Shown here: in pieces, positions 48,724-55,380 of the stretch
Layout of the letters: every line of letters begins with the position of its first letter
Numbering within the stretch: position 1 is the first letter of the stretch
Made by a program: the position numbers and the translations under genes
DNA from: a virus
Direction: 5' to 3' (one strand)
Length of the DNA stretch: 55,380 nucleotides
Virus record (IMG/VR): IMGVR_UViG_3300051212_000924
Coordinates: 1 to 55,380 of that record
Notes under the pieces: generated by a model
What the model was told of the DNA's origin: nothing
Databases searched by the model: none
The model's input: only the letters and a program-made list of their open reading frames with translations

Positions 48724-50859
48724 ATGATTAACCGTCAGAAAAAAATTTACTTCTACTCAACTCAAGCACATTACGAAGATCAAATTCAACTTAGTCGTAT
48801 CCCAATGCTTAAGATTGGTGATACGCAACAGGAAGAAGCGGAAGATCGTATCAATCAACAAGATACAACTTCTAACCCTCAACAACTTTTGCCCAAAGGT
48901 GTATTTGAAACCACCTTTGGCGATAAAGAGTTTCACAAATATCTTCTGCAACGTGGGTACAAGAAAACCCGTGATGATAAAGATCGTGAGTGGTTTTTTA
49001 TCACTGTCGAAGATGCTACCTATGAACTGGAACAGTATCGGGGTGCTCAATCTGTAAGTAAGGTTGCAGAAACCCGTGAACTCTATAAGCATCAACAAGA
49101 GTTTGTGAGTAAAATTCTCTCAAACTGGGAGCAGTGGAAGGAATTTCTGCTGTTTGCAAAGTGCCGTGCTGGCAAATCTACGATGGTTCTTACTGCTATT
49201 GTAAAGAGTGGTGTCAAGGTAACTCTTGTTGTCTCCCGATACAAGTCACCAGAACAATCTTGGCGTGATGACTCTAACCTCAAGAACTTTGAGAACCTGG
49301 TGTACATTGACCTAAACAAGAAAGGTTATGAGCAGGAGATTGAGAAGTATCTGAAAACTGATAAACAACTGATTCTCTGGGGTTGTATTCAGAGTCGTAA
49401 ACTTACAAATCTTCCCTGCAATGTTGACCTGATTGTTTATGATGAGGCACACGTTGGATATGGTTCAAAGCAGTGGACTGAACTTCAAGATTCTCATGAT
49501 TGTAAGGTTCTTTATGTAACTGGAACTGCTTACAAACTGCAGTTTGATTTTGATAAAAATAATTCGTATACTTATTCTTATTTTGAGGAACAACTTGATG
49601 CCAAACTTGGTCTGAGTCAGGGTAGGACTATTCCTAAACTGAAGTTGTTTGTTGCTCAGTATCAGTCGGAGGAGTATCAAAAACTATTTGGTGACGATCC
49701 TGCTGCAATGAAGAACATTTTCAATACTCTTCTTGATGGAGAATTTGTTAATCCTTTTCTTGTGAAAGAGTTTGTTGATATGTACTTCTCAAGTCAACGT
49801 ACTCTTCGTCCACAAGATAGGATTTTCAAAGATTCTACACACATCTATGCAACTCTTCCTAGTGTTGCTGCTTGTCACGCTTTCTCTAAGTTTGTAACTG
49901 GAACTCGTTTTGCTCCTTTGGTTGTAACTGGAGAAACTGACGAAGATGCAGAAACTATCAACGCACATATTGAAAAGAATCCTTGCGGTACGATTATTCT
50001 CACACGTTCTGCCAATGTTCTTGGTGTAACTGCCCCTAAGATTGATACAGTCGTGAATATGACTGAAGGAAAGTCTTTGGAGTTTTATGTTCAGTTTGCT
50101 TTCCGTGGTGGTAGTGGAGATAAGGATTGGAATCTGTTTGATTTCTGTCCAGAACGTGCAGTTCGTGCGTTTTCTAATATCTTCACTGAAGCGTGTGATG
50201 CAAACCAAAATCTTGCAGAATATGTGTTTGGGGATTTTATTGATGTCTTCTCTTGGTCCAACGGATTCAAACAACTCAGTAGCGAAGAAATCAACGACAT
50301 TCTTGCCATCAATATTGAAGAAACTATTTCTCTTTCTTCCAACTTTGTTGACCGTATGAACGATGATATTCTGAATACTATTGAATGTTCCACCGATCTT
50401 CAGAGTGCAGATTATCCACATCTCACTCTGCACGTAATCAACTCCAACGATACAAATAGTAAGACTAACAAACAACGTATTGGAGAAAAGTCCGAACGTG
50501 AGTTTGAAATCAATCAAACGAAAGAACAGGTACGTGAGTATCTGAAACGTGTCCCTCTTGCGGTGTTTCACTGTGTCCGTAAAGGTATCCCAACCACAAA
50601 CATCGATTCGTTCTTGAATTCTGAACATTATGTTTACAACACTTATGACGTTGATGGTGTACTCAAAAAGTATTTTGAACTTACATCTGGTGAAGAAACT
50701 CGTCGCTTTGCCTATCGCCTGAATCAAATTACCACTAACATCAAATCGTCCATCCATCAAGACGAACTTGGGACACTTGAGAAACTGTCACACTCTGGTC
50801 AACAACACCAGGTTCTTGATGTAGAATTTGTTGAAAACCTTTTGTCAAACATTTCCTAA
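48724..50859 (+). CDS. GIY-YIG-like (T5orf172/MUG113-type) domain fused to SF2 helicase
   Basis: 711 residues. N-terminal ~100: 'IPMLKIGDTQQEEAEDRINQ', 'FHKYLLQRGYKKTRDDKDRE', 'WFFI' fit the T5orf172/MUG113 GIY-YIG-like nuclease pattern. Helicase core: Walker A 'AKCRAGKST' (145-153), DEAH at 240-243 ('VYDEAHVGYG'), motif III 'VTGTAYK' (~266). A later 'LTRSANVLGVTAPKIDTVVN' and 'VQFAFRGGSG' are motifs V/VI. The nuclease-helicase layout followed by a methyltransferase gene resembles a restriction-type cassette. Nuclease activity is not certain. Confidence 0.78.
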   Translation: MINRQKKIYFYSTQAHYEDQIQLSRIPMLKIGDTQQEEAEDRINQQDTTSNPQQLLPKGVFETTFGDKEFHKYLLQRGYKKTRDDKDREWFFITVEDATYELEQYRGAQSVSKVAETRELYKHQQEFVSKILSNWEQWKEFLLFAKCRAGKSTMVLTAIVKSGVKVTLVVSRYKSPEQSWRDDSNLKNFENLVYIDLNKKGYEQEIEKYLKTDKQLILWGCIQSRKLTNLPCNVDLIVYDEAHVGYGSKQWTELQDSHDCKVLYVTGTAYKLQFDFDKNNSYTYSYFEEQLDAKLGLSQGRTIPKLKLFVAQYQSEEYQKLFGDDPAAMKNIFNTLLDGEFVNPFLVKEFVDMYFSSQRTLRPQDRIFKDSTHIYATLPSVAACHAFSKFVTGTRFAPLVVTGETDEDAETINAHIEKNPCGTIILTRSANVLGVTAPKIDTVVNMTEGKSLEFYVQFAFRGGSGDKDWNLFDFCPERAVRAFSNIFTEACDANQNLAEYVFGDFIDVFSWSNGFKQLSSEEINDILAINIEETISLSSNFVDRMNDDILNTIECSTDLQSADYPHLTLHVINSNDTNSKTNKQRIGEKSEREFEINQTKEQVREYLKRVPLAVFHCVRKGIPTTNIDSFLNSEHYVYNTYDVDGVLKKYFELTSGEETRRFAYRLNQITTNIKSSIHQDELGTLEKLSHSGQQHQVLDVEFVENLLSNIS
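50771..50827 (+). promoter_or_regulatory. Dyad-type promoter inside the helicase gene end
   Basis: GGACACTT-N6-CTGTCACA (50771-50792); GTCACA starts 35 bp before TAGAAT (50822-50827), a one-mismatch -10. A CTGGT...ACCAG hairpin lies between (50795-50811). ATG 50864 follows. The whole element is coding for the helicase C-terminus. Confidence 0.55.
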
Positions 50860-50863
50860 AACG

Positions 50864-51898
50864 ATGAATCTGTTGATTTTTGGTGATCCGTGCGGCATCA
50901 CTTCCAGTGTTGCAGTCAAAAACGGTTACAAACCAGAAAATATTGTTGTTTGGGAAAATGATGTTCGACATCATTATGCAATTCAACAAGTTAGTGATAA
51001 AATAACTATTACGACCGACGCAAACTTTGAGAAATTAAACATGCGATTCCATTCGAATATTGGTAATCCTCCCTATTTGAAAAACTTACATCTTGAGTTT
51101 CTTCTTAAAGGTCTGGAACTGTCTGATAACGTTTCTCTTGTTCATCCTTCTGGGTGGTTGTTTCGCTCAACCCGAAAGATTGAGATGCAGGTCCGTGCTG
51201 CTCTGAAGAATCGTGTTCGCAAACTGGAACTGTTTAACGGAAACGCTAAGTTTCCTGATGCACGATTTGGTTGTCCTCTTGTAGTCACAACAGCGGTGAA
51301 GCATCATACTGGTCCGATTGAATTGGTCTATGGAACTACTGGGAATCGTTACTTTATTGATTCTCTTGATGATATGCCCACTGGTTTCTGGGAACCAAGT
51401 GCTATTCATCTTGAAACAGTCGCAAAGTATAAGCAACTGACACAAACAGATTCAGTTAACGATCTTCTTAAGAAGTATTCTGGCACTGGTTCTTCTATCT
51501 CTACACCACGGGTGTGTGGTCACGCTAATTTTGTCTCCACCCCTAGGGTTTGTGGTAATCAGACTAAAAAAGCAGAGGACTTTGTTTCCTATGACTTTTT
51601 CACGTTCTTTTATCGTAACAGTGAGATCTTTGATATCAACCCGAAGAACAAGGTGTTTACCACATCTTCTGAGGCAGAACGTGACAGTTTGATTTCATAC
51701 TTGAAGACCAAAGTTGCACGGTTCGGTCTTTCTATCAATAAGATTTCTCAGGACGCCCATATTTCCCGTTATCTTGAGGATGTTCCTCTTCCTCCTCTTG
51801 ATCGTGAGTGGACTGAAGAATCGATTATGGAATATTATAAGTTTACTGAGGAACAACGTAACCTGATTAACACCTTTATTGCCGACTATTATGTTTGA
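50864..51898 (+). CDS. N6-adenine DNA methyltransferase-like protein (NPPY motif)
   Basis: 344 residues from ATG 50864. 'IGNPPYLKNL' has N68-P-P-Y71, the motif IV of N6-adenine enzymes. The upstream 'LIFGDPCGITSSVAVKNGYK' and 'VVWENDVRHHY' look like a degenerate motif I/II. A target-recognition-like C-terminal part follows ('ARFGCPLVVTTAVKHH', 'EDFVSYDFFTFFYRNSEIFD'). It overlaps the next ORF by 8 bases. It may pair with that ORF, with the helicase fusion upstream, or both. Confidence 0.7.
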   Translation: MNLLIFGDPCGITSSVAVKNGYKPENIVVWENDVRHHYAIQQVSDKITITTDANFEKLNMRFHSNIGNPPYLKNLHLEFLLKGLELSDNVSLVHPSGWLFRSTRKIEMQVRAALKNRVRKLELFNGNAKFPDARFGCPLVVTTAVKHHTGPIELVYGTTGNRYFIDSLDDMPTGFWEPSAIHLETVAKYKQLTQTDSVNDLLKKYSGTGSSISTPRVCGHANFVSTPRVCGNQTKKAEDFVSYDFFTFFYRNSEIFDINPKNKVFTTSSEAERDSLISYLKTKVARFGLSINKISQDAHISRYLEDVPLPPLDREWTEESIMEYYKFTEEQRNLINTFIADYYV

Positions 51899-52313
51899 GC
51901 GCAAGAACGCTGCGAATAAGAACGCAGCAAATAAGGAGTTTGGTTCTGATATTGAACGCTCTGACGAAAGAATTGACGAAACTGGTGAGGTCTTCACTCC
52001 AATTGAGTTTTGTCAATATATGATTCAAGAGATTCCCGAAGAAGTTCTAAAGAATCCTGAGTCAAGATTCTTAGACAATTCTGCTGGAAGTGGAAACTAT
52101 TTGATTGCTCTTCGTGATACGCTGCTACAGTACCACAAACTTGATCATATTCTGAATGATATGCTCTACGCTGTGGAACTTATGGAAGATAATCATAAAG
52201 AATTGTGCAATCGACTGGGTGTTCCTGTGACACATCAACACTATGTTAATCACGACGCCCTCACCTACGATTATAGTTTCGGTGAAGCGGTGGGATTGGA
52301 AGCGTTTATGTGA
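51891..52313 (+). CDS. Methyltransferase motif-I half (SAM-binding), split gene
   Basis: 140 residues from ATG 51891. 'TGEVFTPIEFCQYMI' and 'FLDNSAGSGNYLIALRDTLL' (D62-N-S-A-G-S-G-N-Y70) are the entry and motif I of N6-adenine methyltransferases; 'YAVELMEDNH' is motif II and 'NHDALTYD' motif III. The protein stops just where NPPY would follow, which is encoded in the preceding ORF. A short internal repeat KNAANKNAANK lies near the start. Probably one half of a two-subunit enzyme, or a remnant. Confidence 0.65.
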   Translation: MFERKNAANKNAANKEFGSDIERSDERIDETGEVFTPIEFCQYMIQEIPEEVLKNPESRFLDNSAGSGNYLIALRDTLLQYHKLDHILNDMLYAVELMEDNHKELCNRLGVPVTHQHYVNHDALTYDYSFGEAVGLEAFM

Positions 52314-52367
52314 CAGTTCAACAGGTGGCACAGGGTGCGCTGAGACGCCTCCATATGCCCCTATAAT
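52311..52367 (+). promoter_or_regulatory. Dyad-type promoter
   Basis: TGACAGTT-N6-GTGGCACA (52311-52332), overlapping the end of the preceding gene; GGCACA starts 35 bp before TATAAT (52362-52367). Drives ATG 52389. Confidence 0.75.
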
Positions 52368-52388
52368 ACGTTCATACGCAATCAAGCA

Positions 52389-52835
52389 ATGACCACCACC
52401 TTCGCTGACTATGCCGCTGCTGCAGAGGCACGGAAAGACATCGCTGCTGCTGTTCTGGGGCACACCTATGCCCTCTGTGAGGCACTGCGCCAGAACTACA
52501 TTGATTACAGTATCAAAATGCACGAACGTTCACTCTTTCGTGATTTTGATGACTCTTCGGTTTCTTATCATGAAGAGTGTATTGCTAAACTGAAAGAAGG
52601 CACTTGTGATTATGAGTTCTACCCCGAAACGGGTCGCAAGTATCACAAAATTGTGATGAATGCTGCTGGTTCCCGTTCGGTCCACGCTTTTGTGGATAAA
52701 AAAACTGGTCAAGTCTACAAGTCTGCTTCTTGGAAATCTCCTGCCAAAGGTGTTCGCTATGATCTCCGCATTATTGAACAGCGTGAATGGTTACTTCAAC
52801 ACGCTGACTGGGCAGGTAGTTACCTCTACCGCTGA
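52389..52835 (+). CDS. Conserved phage protein
   Basis: 148 residues. Ala-rich N-terminus ('FADYAAAAEARKDIAAAVLG'). C-terminal 'VHAFVDKKTGQVYKSASWKS' and 'PAKGVRYDL' is a motif shared by diverse phages. Function unknown. GC content looks higher than in the fibre region. Confidence 0.72.
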   Translation: MTTTFADYAAAAEARKDIAAAVLGHTYALCEALRQNYIDYSIKMHERSLFRDFDDSSVSYHEECIAKLKEGTCDYEFYPETGRKYHKIVMNAAGSRSVHAFVDKKTGQVYKSASWKSPAKGVRYDLRIIEQREWLLQHADWAGSYLYR

Positions 52836-52890
52836 CACTTCAACAACTGGCACACAGGGCACTCCAGACCCCTCTGGGGTGCCGTATAAT
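52833..52890 (+). promoter_or_regulatory. Dyad-type promoter with strong hairpin
   Basis: TGACACTT-N6-CTGGCACA (52833-52854); GGCACA starts 36 bp before TATAAT (52885-52890). Between them an 11-pair hairpin (GGCACTCCAGA/TCTGGGGTGCC, loop CCCC, 52858-52883) sits 1 bp from the -10. Drives ATG 52915. Confidence 0.78.
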
Positions 52891-52914
52891 AACCTTATGT
52901 TCAACACACCCGCA

Positions 52915-53142
52915 ATGAACGACACCATCAACAACGTGACCGTCACCAAGTCTCTGCGCCTTCTGTGCAACGGTTTCAAGTCTGAGTTTGCTACCTTTGC
53001 ACACGCTGATGAGAGAATGTGTGAGTTGCTTCACGAACTGGCAAGTGAGTTTGTGGATGCCAACATTCCTGTGGTTGATGAGGACAACCAGGTAGAACTT
53101 GCTATGATGCTGCTGGAGTCTTTGGATGTGATTGCACGATGA
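52915..53142 (+). CDS. Small helical protein
   Basis: 75 residues from ATG 52915, chosen because the start at 52897 would lie at the predicted transcription start; other genes here start 27-33 bases after the -10. 'RLLCNGFKSEFATFAHADER' and 'ELAMMLLESLDVIAR'. A 44-codon overlapping ORF from 53139 is not supported. Confidence 0.62.
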   Translation: MNDTINNVTVTKSLRLLCNGFKSEFATFAHADERMCELLHELASEFVDANIPVVDEDNQVELAMMLLESLDVIAR

Positions 53143-53200
53143 CTGGTAAGGAAAAACTTCTTTTTGTTTCATCTTTCGTTTGGTTTCTACACTGGGGGCA

Positions 53201-53677
53201 ATGTCTTACATCACTCTTTCTGGATACGGTTATTCTAAACTCCTCTGTGAGGATGTTACCACTTGGTTTCTGAATCGTTTCCTGCCCCGTCACAAGATTG
53301 ATGTGGAGATTCTTCATCGTGGTCTGAAACGTGAGGCAGTTTATGGTTACTGTGACTATGTGGGTGAATACTATCGCCCCCGTGAGTTTCTGATTGAGTT
53401 GGATACCCATATGGAGGAGGAGTTGTATATAAAAACTCTTTTACACGAACTGGTCCACCTGCGGCAGTGGGTAGTCGGTTCACTGCGGATGAAACGTGGA
53501 AAAATGCATTATGGTAAAGAACCTGTCGAAAATTATGAGTATTGGTATCAACCACACGAAATAGAGGCACGAGAGCAAGAAGAAACGCTATATCTGGAGT
53601 ACCTATTTGAGAAGAACGGGTGGACGGATCAACAAGTGGCACAGTTCTTCCCGAACCGCCTGATGCAGGCAGTATAA
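53201..53677 (+). CDS. HExxH zinc metalloprotease-like protein
   Basis: 158 residues from ATG 53201. 'KTLLHELVHLRQW' is the zinc HExxH helix; 'HEIEAREQEETLYL' may supply the third ligand. 'EFLIELDTHMEEELYI' precedes it. Resembles small SprT/WSS1-type or phage HExxH proteins. Substrate unknown; the last codons hold the dyad of the next promoter. Confidence 0.75.
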   Translation: MSYITLSGYGYSKLLCEDVTTWFLNRFLPRHKIDVEILHRGLKREAVYGYCDYVGEYYRPREFLIELDTHMEEELYIKTLLHELVHLRQWVVGSLRMKRGKMHYGKEPVENYEYWYQPHEIEAREQEETLYLEYLFEKNGWTDQQVAQFFPNRLMQAV

Positions 53678-53678
53678 T
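53622..53678 (+). promoter_or_regulatory. Dyad-type promoter with hairpin
   Basis: GGACGGAT-N6-GTGGCACA (53622-53643), a weaker left half; GGCACA starts 35 bp before TATAAT (53673-53678). GCCTG-ATG-CAGGC hairpin at 53658-53670. GGTAATC follows 5 bp after the -10. Drives ATG 53703. Confidence 0.68.
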
Positions 53679-53702
53679 TACAAGGTAATCAAGGGAACCG
53701 CA

Positions 53703-53864
53703 ATGGTCACCGACACTACCACCGACGCCCAGTTGCGCCGCACGATTCAGAAGACGATTGAGCAGGAAATGCCTCTGCGCCTGCTGGAGCGCATTGTTTA
53801 TGAGGTGCGCTGTGAAGAGATGGGCATCTGCCCTGATGGTTGGAAACTCTATCCTGAGGACTGA
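53703..53864 (+). CDS. Small conserved protein
   Basis: 53 residues: 'QLRRTIQKTIEQEMPLRLLE' then 'CEEMGICPDGWKLYPED'. First gene after its promoter. GC-rich codons. Function unknown. Confidence 0.65.
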   Translation: MVTDTTTDAQLRRTIQKTIEQEMPLRLLERIVYEVRCEEMGICPDGWKLYPED

Positions 53865-53865
53865 A

Positions 53866-54075
53866 ATGACTGAATTCTACGATTACGTTCTTTCTTTCTA
53901 CGGCAAAAATGGCATCTATCCGATGGGTGCCACACTTGAACTGATTCAGAAAGCAACTCAAGACCTGATTCAAATTCTGAATATCAAAGGGCAAGAGTTC
54001 TGTGGTGATAGTGTTGACCGAGAACTTGTCCGTGATCTTCTGATCGATAAGTACAAACTTCAATTCCCAAACTGA
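53866..54075 (+). CDS. Small conserved protein
   Basis: 69 residues from ATG 53866 (ATGACTGA). 'FYDYVLSFYGKNGIYPMGAT' and 'IKGQEFCGDSVDRELVRDLL'. Function unknown. Confidence 0.66.
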   Translation: MTEFYDYVLSFYGKNGIYPMGATLELIQKATQDLIQILNIKGQEFCGDSVDRELVRDLLIDKYKLQFPN

Positions 54076-54236
54076 TGAAAAACTACCGCATTCAAGTCAC
54101 CACTTTTGATGGACTTCGCACCGTTTGGTATGAGAAGTCCAAAGCAAAAAAAGCAACTGACATTATCTGTCGTCGTGTGTATGATCAACTGTGTGGTCTG
54201 AATATCAAAGAAATCGACGTTACTCTTTCTGTATGA
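54075..54236 (+). CDS. Small basic protein
   Basis: 53 residues: 'YRIQVTTFDGLRTVWYEKSK' then 'DIICRRVYDQLCGLNIKEID'. Shares one base with the upstream stop (TGATG). Function unknown. Confidence 0.62.
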   Translation: MKNYRIQVTTFDGLRTVWYEKSKAKKATDIICRRVYDQLCGLNIKEIDVTLSV

Positions 54237-54385
54237 ATCACATTTACGTCAAGCAGTTTGCAAAGCGATGGTATCTTGTGTGGTCTGATACAGGACAAAC
54301 CATTGCATCATTTCCATCTGAGTTTGAGGCTTACGCAGCACGACGATCTATGATAGAATACAACAAGAACGGAGGAAAACTGTGA
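54233..54385 (+). CDS. Tiny conserved protein
   Basis: 50 residues from ATG 54233. 'HIYVKQFAKRWYLVWSDTGQ' and 'FEAYAARRSMIEYNKNG'. ATGA overlap. Function unknown. Confidence 0.62.
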   Translation: MNHIYVKQFAKRWYLVWSDTGQTIASFPSEFEAYAARRSMIEYNKNGGKL

Positions 54386-54762
54386 AAAAACTTTTATTGC
54401 TTGCAACCCTGTTGCTGACTTCTCCAGCACTGGCACAGACTGCACCAAAACCGAAAGTTTATCGTCCCTTTGTGTATGAAACTCCTTGTGCTCTGGATGC
54501 AGGTCTGCAAACTCAATTTGACACCTGCAAAGTGGTTGAAACCCGTGAGACTGGTGGAGCACTGCGAACCCGTAACATTTTCTCCAATCGGTTTGGTCTG
54601 ACGATCAAATCCTGGTTTGATAAGGAGAAAGGTTTTATGACTTGGGATAGTCATAATAAGTTTGCCTACAAGTGGGAGTATAAAGTTGCTGGAACTGGTG
54701 AGCAGGGTGCCTGGTCAATGGTGATGCCTGGTTTCTTACTTCAAAACGTATCTTGGGACTGA
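54382..54762 (+). CDS. Secreted or periplasmic protein, GTG start
   Basis: 126 residues from GTG 54382, which overlaps the upstream stop. Signal peptide 'KKLLLLATLLLTSPALA'. Mature part 'YETPCALDAGLQTQFDTCKV' has two Cys, then 'WFDKEKGFMTWDSHNKFAYK'. Exported in the host; role unknown. Confidence 0.7.
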   Translation: MKKLLLLATLLLTSPALAQTAPKPKVYRPFVYETPCALDAGLQTQFDTCKVVETRETGGALRTRNIFSNRFGLTIKSWFDKEKGFMTWDSHNKFAYKWEYKVAGTGEQGAWSMVMPGFLLQNVSWD

Positions 54763-54767
54763 TAACA

Positions 54768-54971
54768 ATGACTGAAACAACTGTACAACTGAATGTTCAC
54801 GAAATTGGTGTGATTCTATCTGCACTGCAAGAACTCAACCTGCGTGAGGAAAATAGAATCGCACGGGAATACGGAAGTGCTGCGGCACTCTATAACAAAC
54901 TCTATTCGCTCTGGGAGCGAATGGACACTTCGCAAACTGGACTACGCAACGACGTGGTGCCGTCCTTCTGA
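54768..54971 (+). CDS. Small helical protein
   Basis: 67 residues from ATG 54768 (ATGACTGA). 'HEIGVILSALQELNLREENR' and 'AALYNKLYSLWERMDTSQTG'. Contains the dyad of the next promoter in its end. Function unknown. Confidence 0.65.
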   Translation: MTETTVQLNVHEIGVILSALQELNLREENRIAREYGSAAALYNKLYSLWERMDTSQTGLRNDVVPSF

Positions 54972-54979
54972 CCTATAAT
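54922..54979 (+). promoter_or_regulatory. Dyad-type promoter (divergent right half)
   Basis: GGACACTT-N6-CTGGACTA (54922-54943), 36 bp before TATAAT (54974-54979). GGTAATC follows 5 bp after the -10. Drives ATG 55004. Confidence 0.65.
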
Positions 54980-55003
54980 TACAAGGTAATCGGGAGACAC
55001 TCC

Positions 55004-55267
55004 ATGACCACCTTCCCCACTCTCCAGTCCGCAGACGGCACGATGCTGGTTGGTTACTATCCTGTTCAGACGCCCTATGGTGACATCAGTCAGGAATGGT
55101 GCTTGCAGGTTCTGTCTTGGAAAGGTGTGGATCAAATCTCCAAGAAGTTTCTGAATCGTGTTGAGAAGACTCTTGCGATTCGTGAGCGTCTGGCACTGGG
55201 TTATGTTGAAACTGGTGACAACTCTGATCTGCCTCAACTTGGTAATCCTTTTTACGGTGCTTGCTGA
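55004..55267 (+). CDS. Small conserved protein
   Basis: 87 residues. 'LQSADGTMLVGYYPVQTPYG' and 'VDQISKKFLNRVEKTLAIRE'. Function unknown. Confidence 0.66.
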   Translation: MTTFPTLQSADGTMLVGYYPVQTPYGDISQEWCLQVLSWKGVDQISKKFLNRVEKTLAIRERLALGYVETGDNSDLPQLGNPFYGAC

Positions 55268-55380
55268 TGAACATCCCTCCTCGTTACATTCTCACTGGTG
55301 TTGTGTTTCTGATTGCTTTCTTCGGATACAATGCCTTTCTCATACAACGTGACCAGAAGTTGTATGATGCTTATTATGGC
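55267..55380 (+). CDS. Small membrane protein (partial, 3' end outside window)
   Basis: 38 codons from ATG 55267 (one base shared with the upstream stop) to the window edge. 'RYILTGVVFLIAFFGYNAFL' is a transmembrane helix. Function unknown. Confidence 0.62.
   Translation, partial: MNIPPRYILTGVVFLIAFFGYNAFLIQRDQKLYDAYYG

Noticed and set aside
49789-50760. 323-residue minus-strand ORF opposite the nuclease/helicase
   Set aside because: Antisense shadow of a gene with clear motifs; no supporting start signal.
53139-53273. 44-codon ORF overlapping the metalloprotease-like gene
   Set aside because: It overlaps a better supported gene and shows no conserved pattern, although its ATG overlaps the upstream stop.

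Overview
The window is a piece of a T4-like marine cyanophage (a myovirus of Synechococcus or Prochlorococcus). Reasons: a T4-type baseplate/tail block (gp53, gp48, gp4, gp26, gp27-like and gp5-like genes), T4-type late promoters (xxTAAATA) in front of structural genes, phage-borne CP12 (a Calvin-cycle regulator), a tryptophan halogenase, several Fe(II)/2-oxoglutarate oxygenases, three tRNA genes, two homing-type endonucleases, and a long run of tiny overlapping genes. No integrase, rRNA or CRISPR array was seen. The DNA is AT-rich and almost fully coding.

Layout. 1-2329 (minus strand): gp53 (cut by the window edge), gp48, an unknown gene and head-completion gp4. 2364-11418 (plus): tail-tube-like protein, gp26, a short frameshift ORF, two tape-measure-like proteins (the second carries lytic transglycosylase-like and M23 peptidase domains), gp27-like hub, gp5-like hub and a separate beta-helical spike. 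11424-30690: fibres and adhesins (two end in S74 self-processing chaperone domains), mixed with modifying enzymes: two of the four 2OG oxygenases, a sulfotransferase and a tryptophan halogenase. A tRNA-Ile/Met/Leu cluster lies at 19169-19434. 30823-34839: HNH endonuclease, SF2 helicase, two more 2OG oxygenases and small genes. 34864-47584: about forty very small genes joined by stop/start overlaps, plus a dTDP-glucose 4,6-dehydratase-like enzyme and a GIY-YIG endonuclease. 47615-48000: CP12 and a small Pro-rich gene under late-type promoters. 48084-55380: early-type genes, including a GIY-YIG-like/SF2 helicase fusion followed by two adenine-methyltransferase-like ORFs, and an HExxH metalloprotease-like protein.

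Regulation. Late genes use AATAAATA/TCTAAATA-type boxes. Early-type genes use TATAAT boxes. A few of these have a consensus TTGACA at 17 bp. At least ten instead carry a 22-bp imperfect dyad (left half GACASTT, right half AASTGKC, ending CACA) that starts 51-52 bp upstream of the -10. Several also have an RNA hairpin between dyad and -10, and several share a GGTAATC leader 5 bp after the -10.

Most notable: (1) a -1 frameshift site (T TTT TTC at 3911-3917, followed by a hairpin) that would fuse gp26 to a 57-residue ORF directly before the tape-measure gene, as in lambda G/GT; (2) the dyad promoter family; (3) the helicase/split-methyltransferase cassette; (4) a prolyl-hydroxylase-like gene directly upstream of a Gly/Pro-rich, collagen-like fibre.
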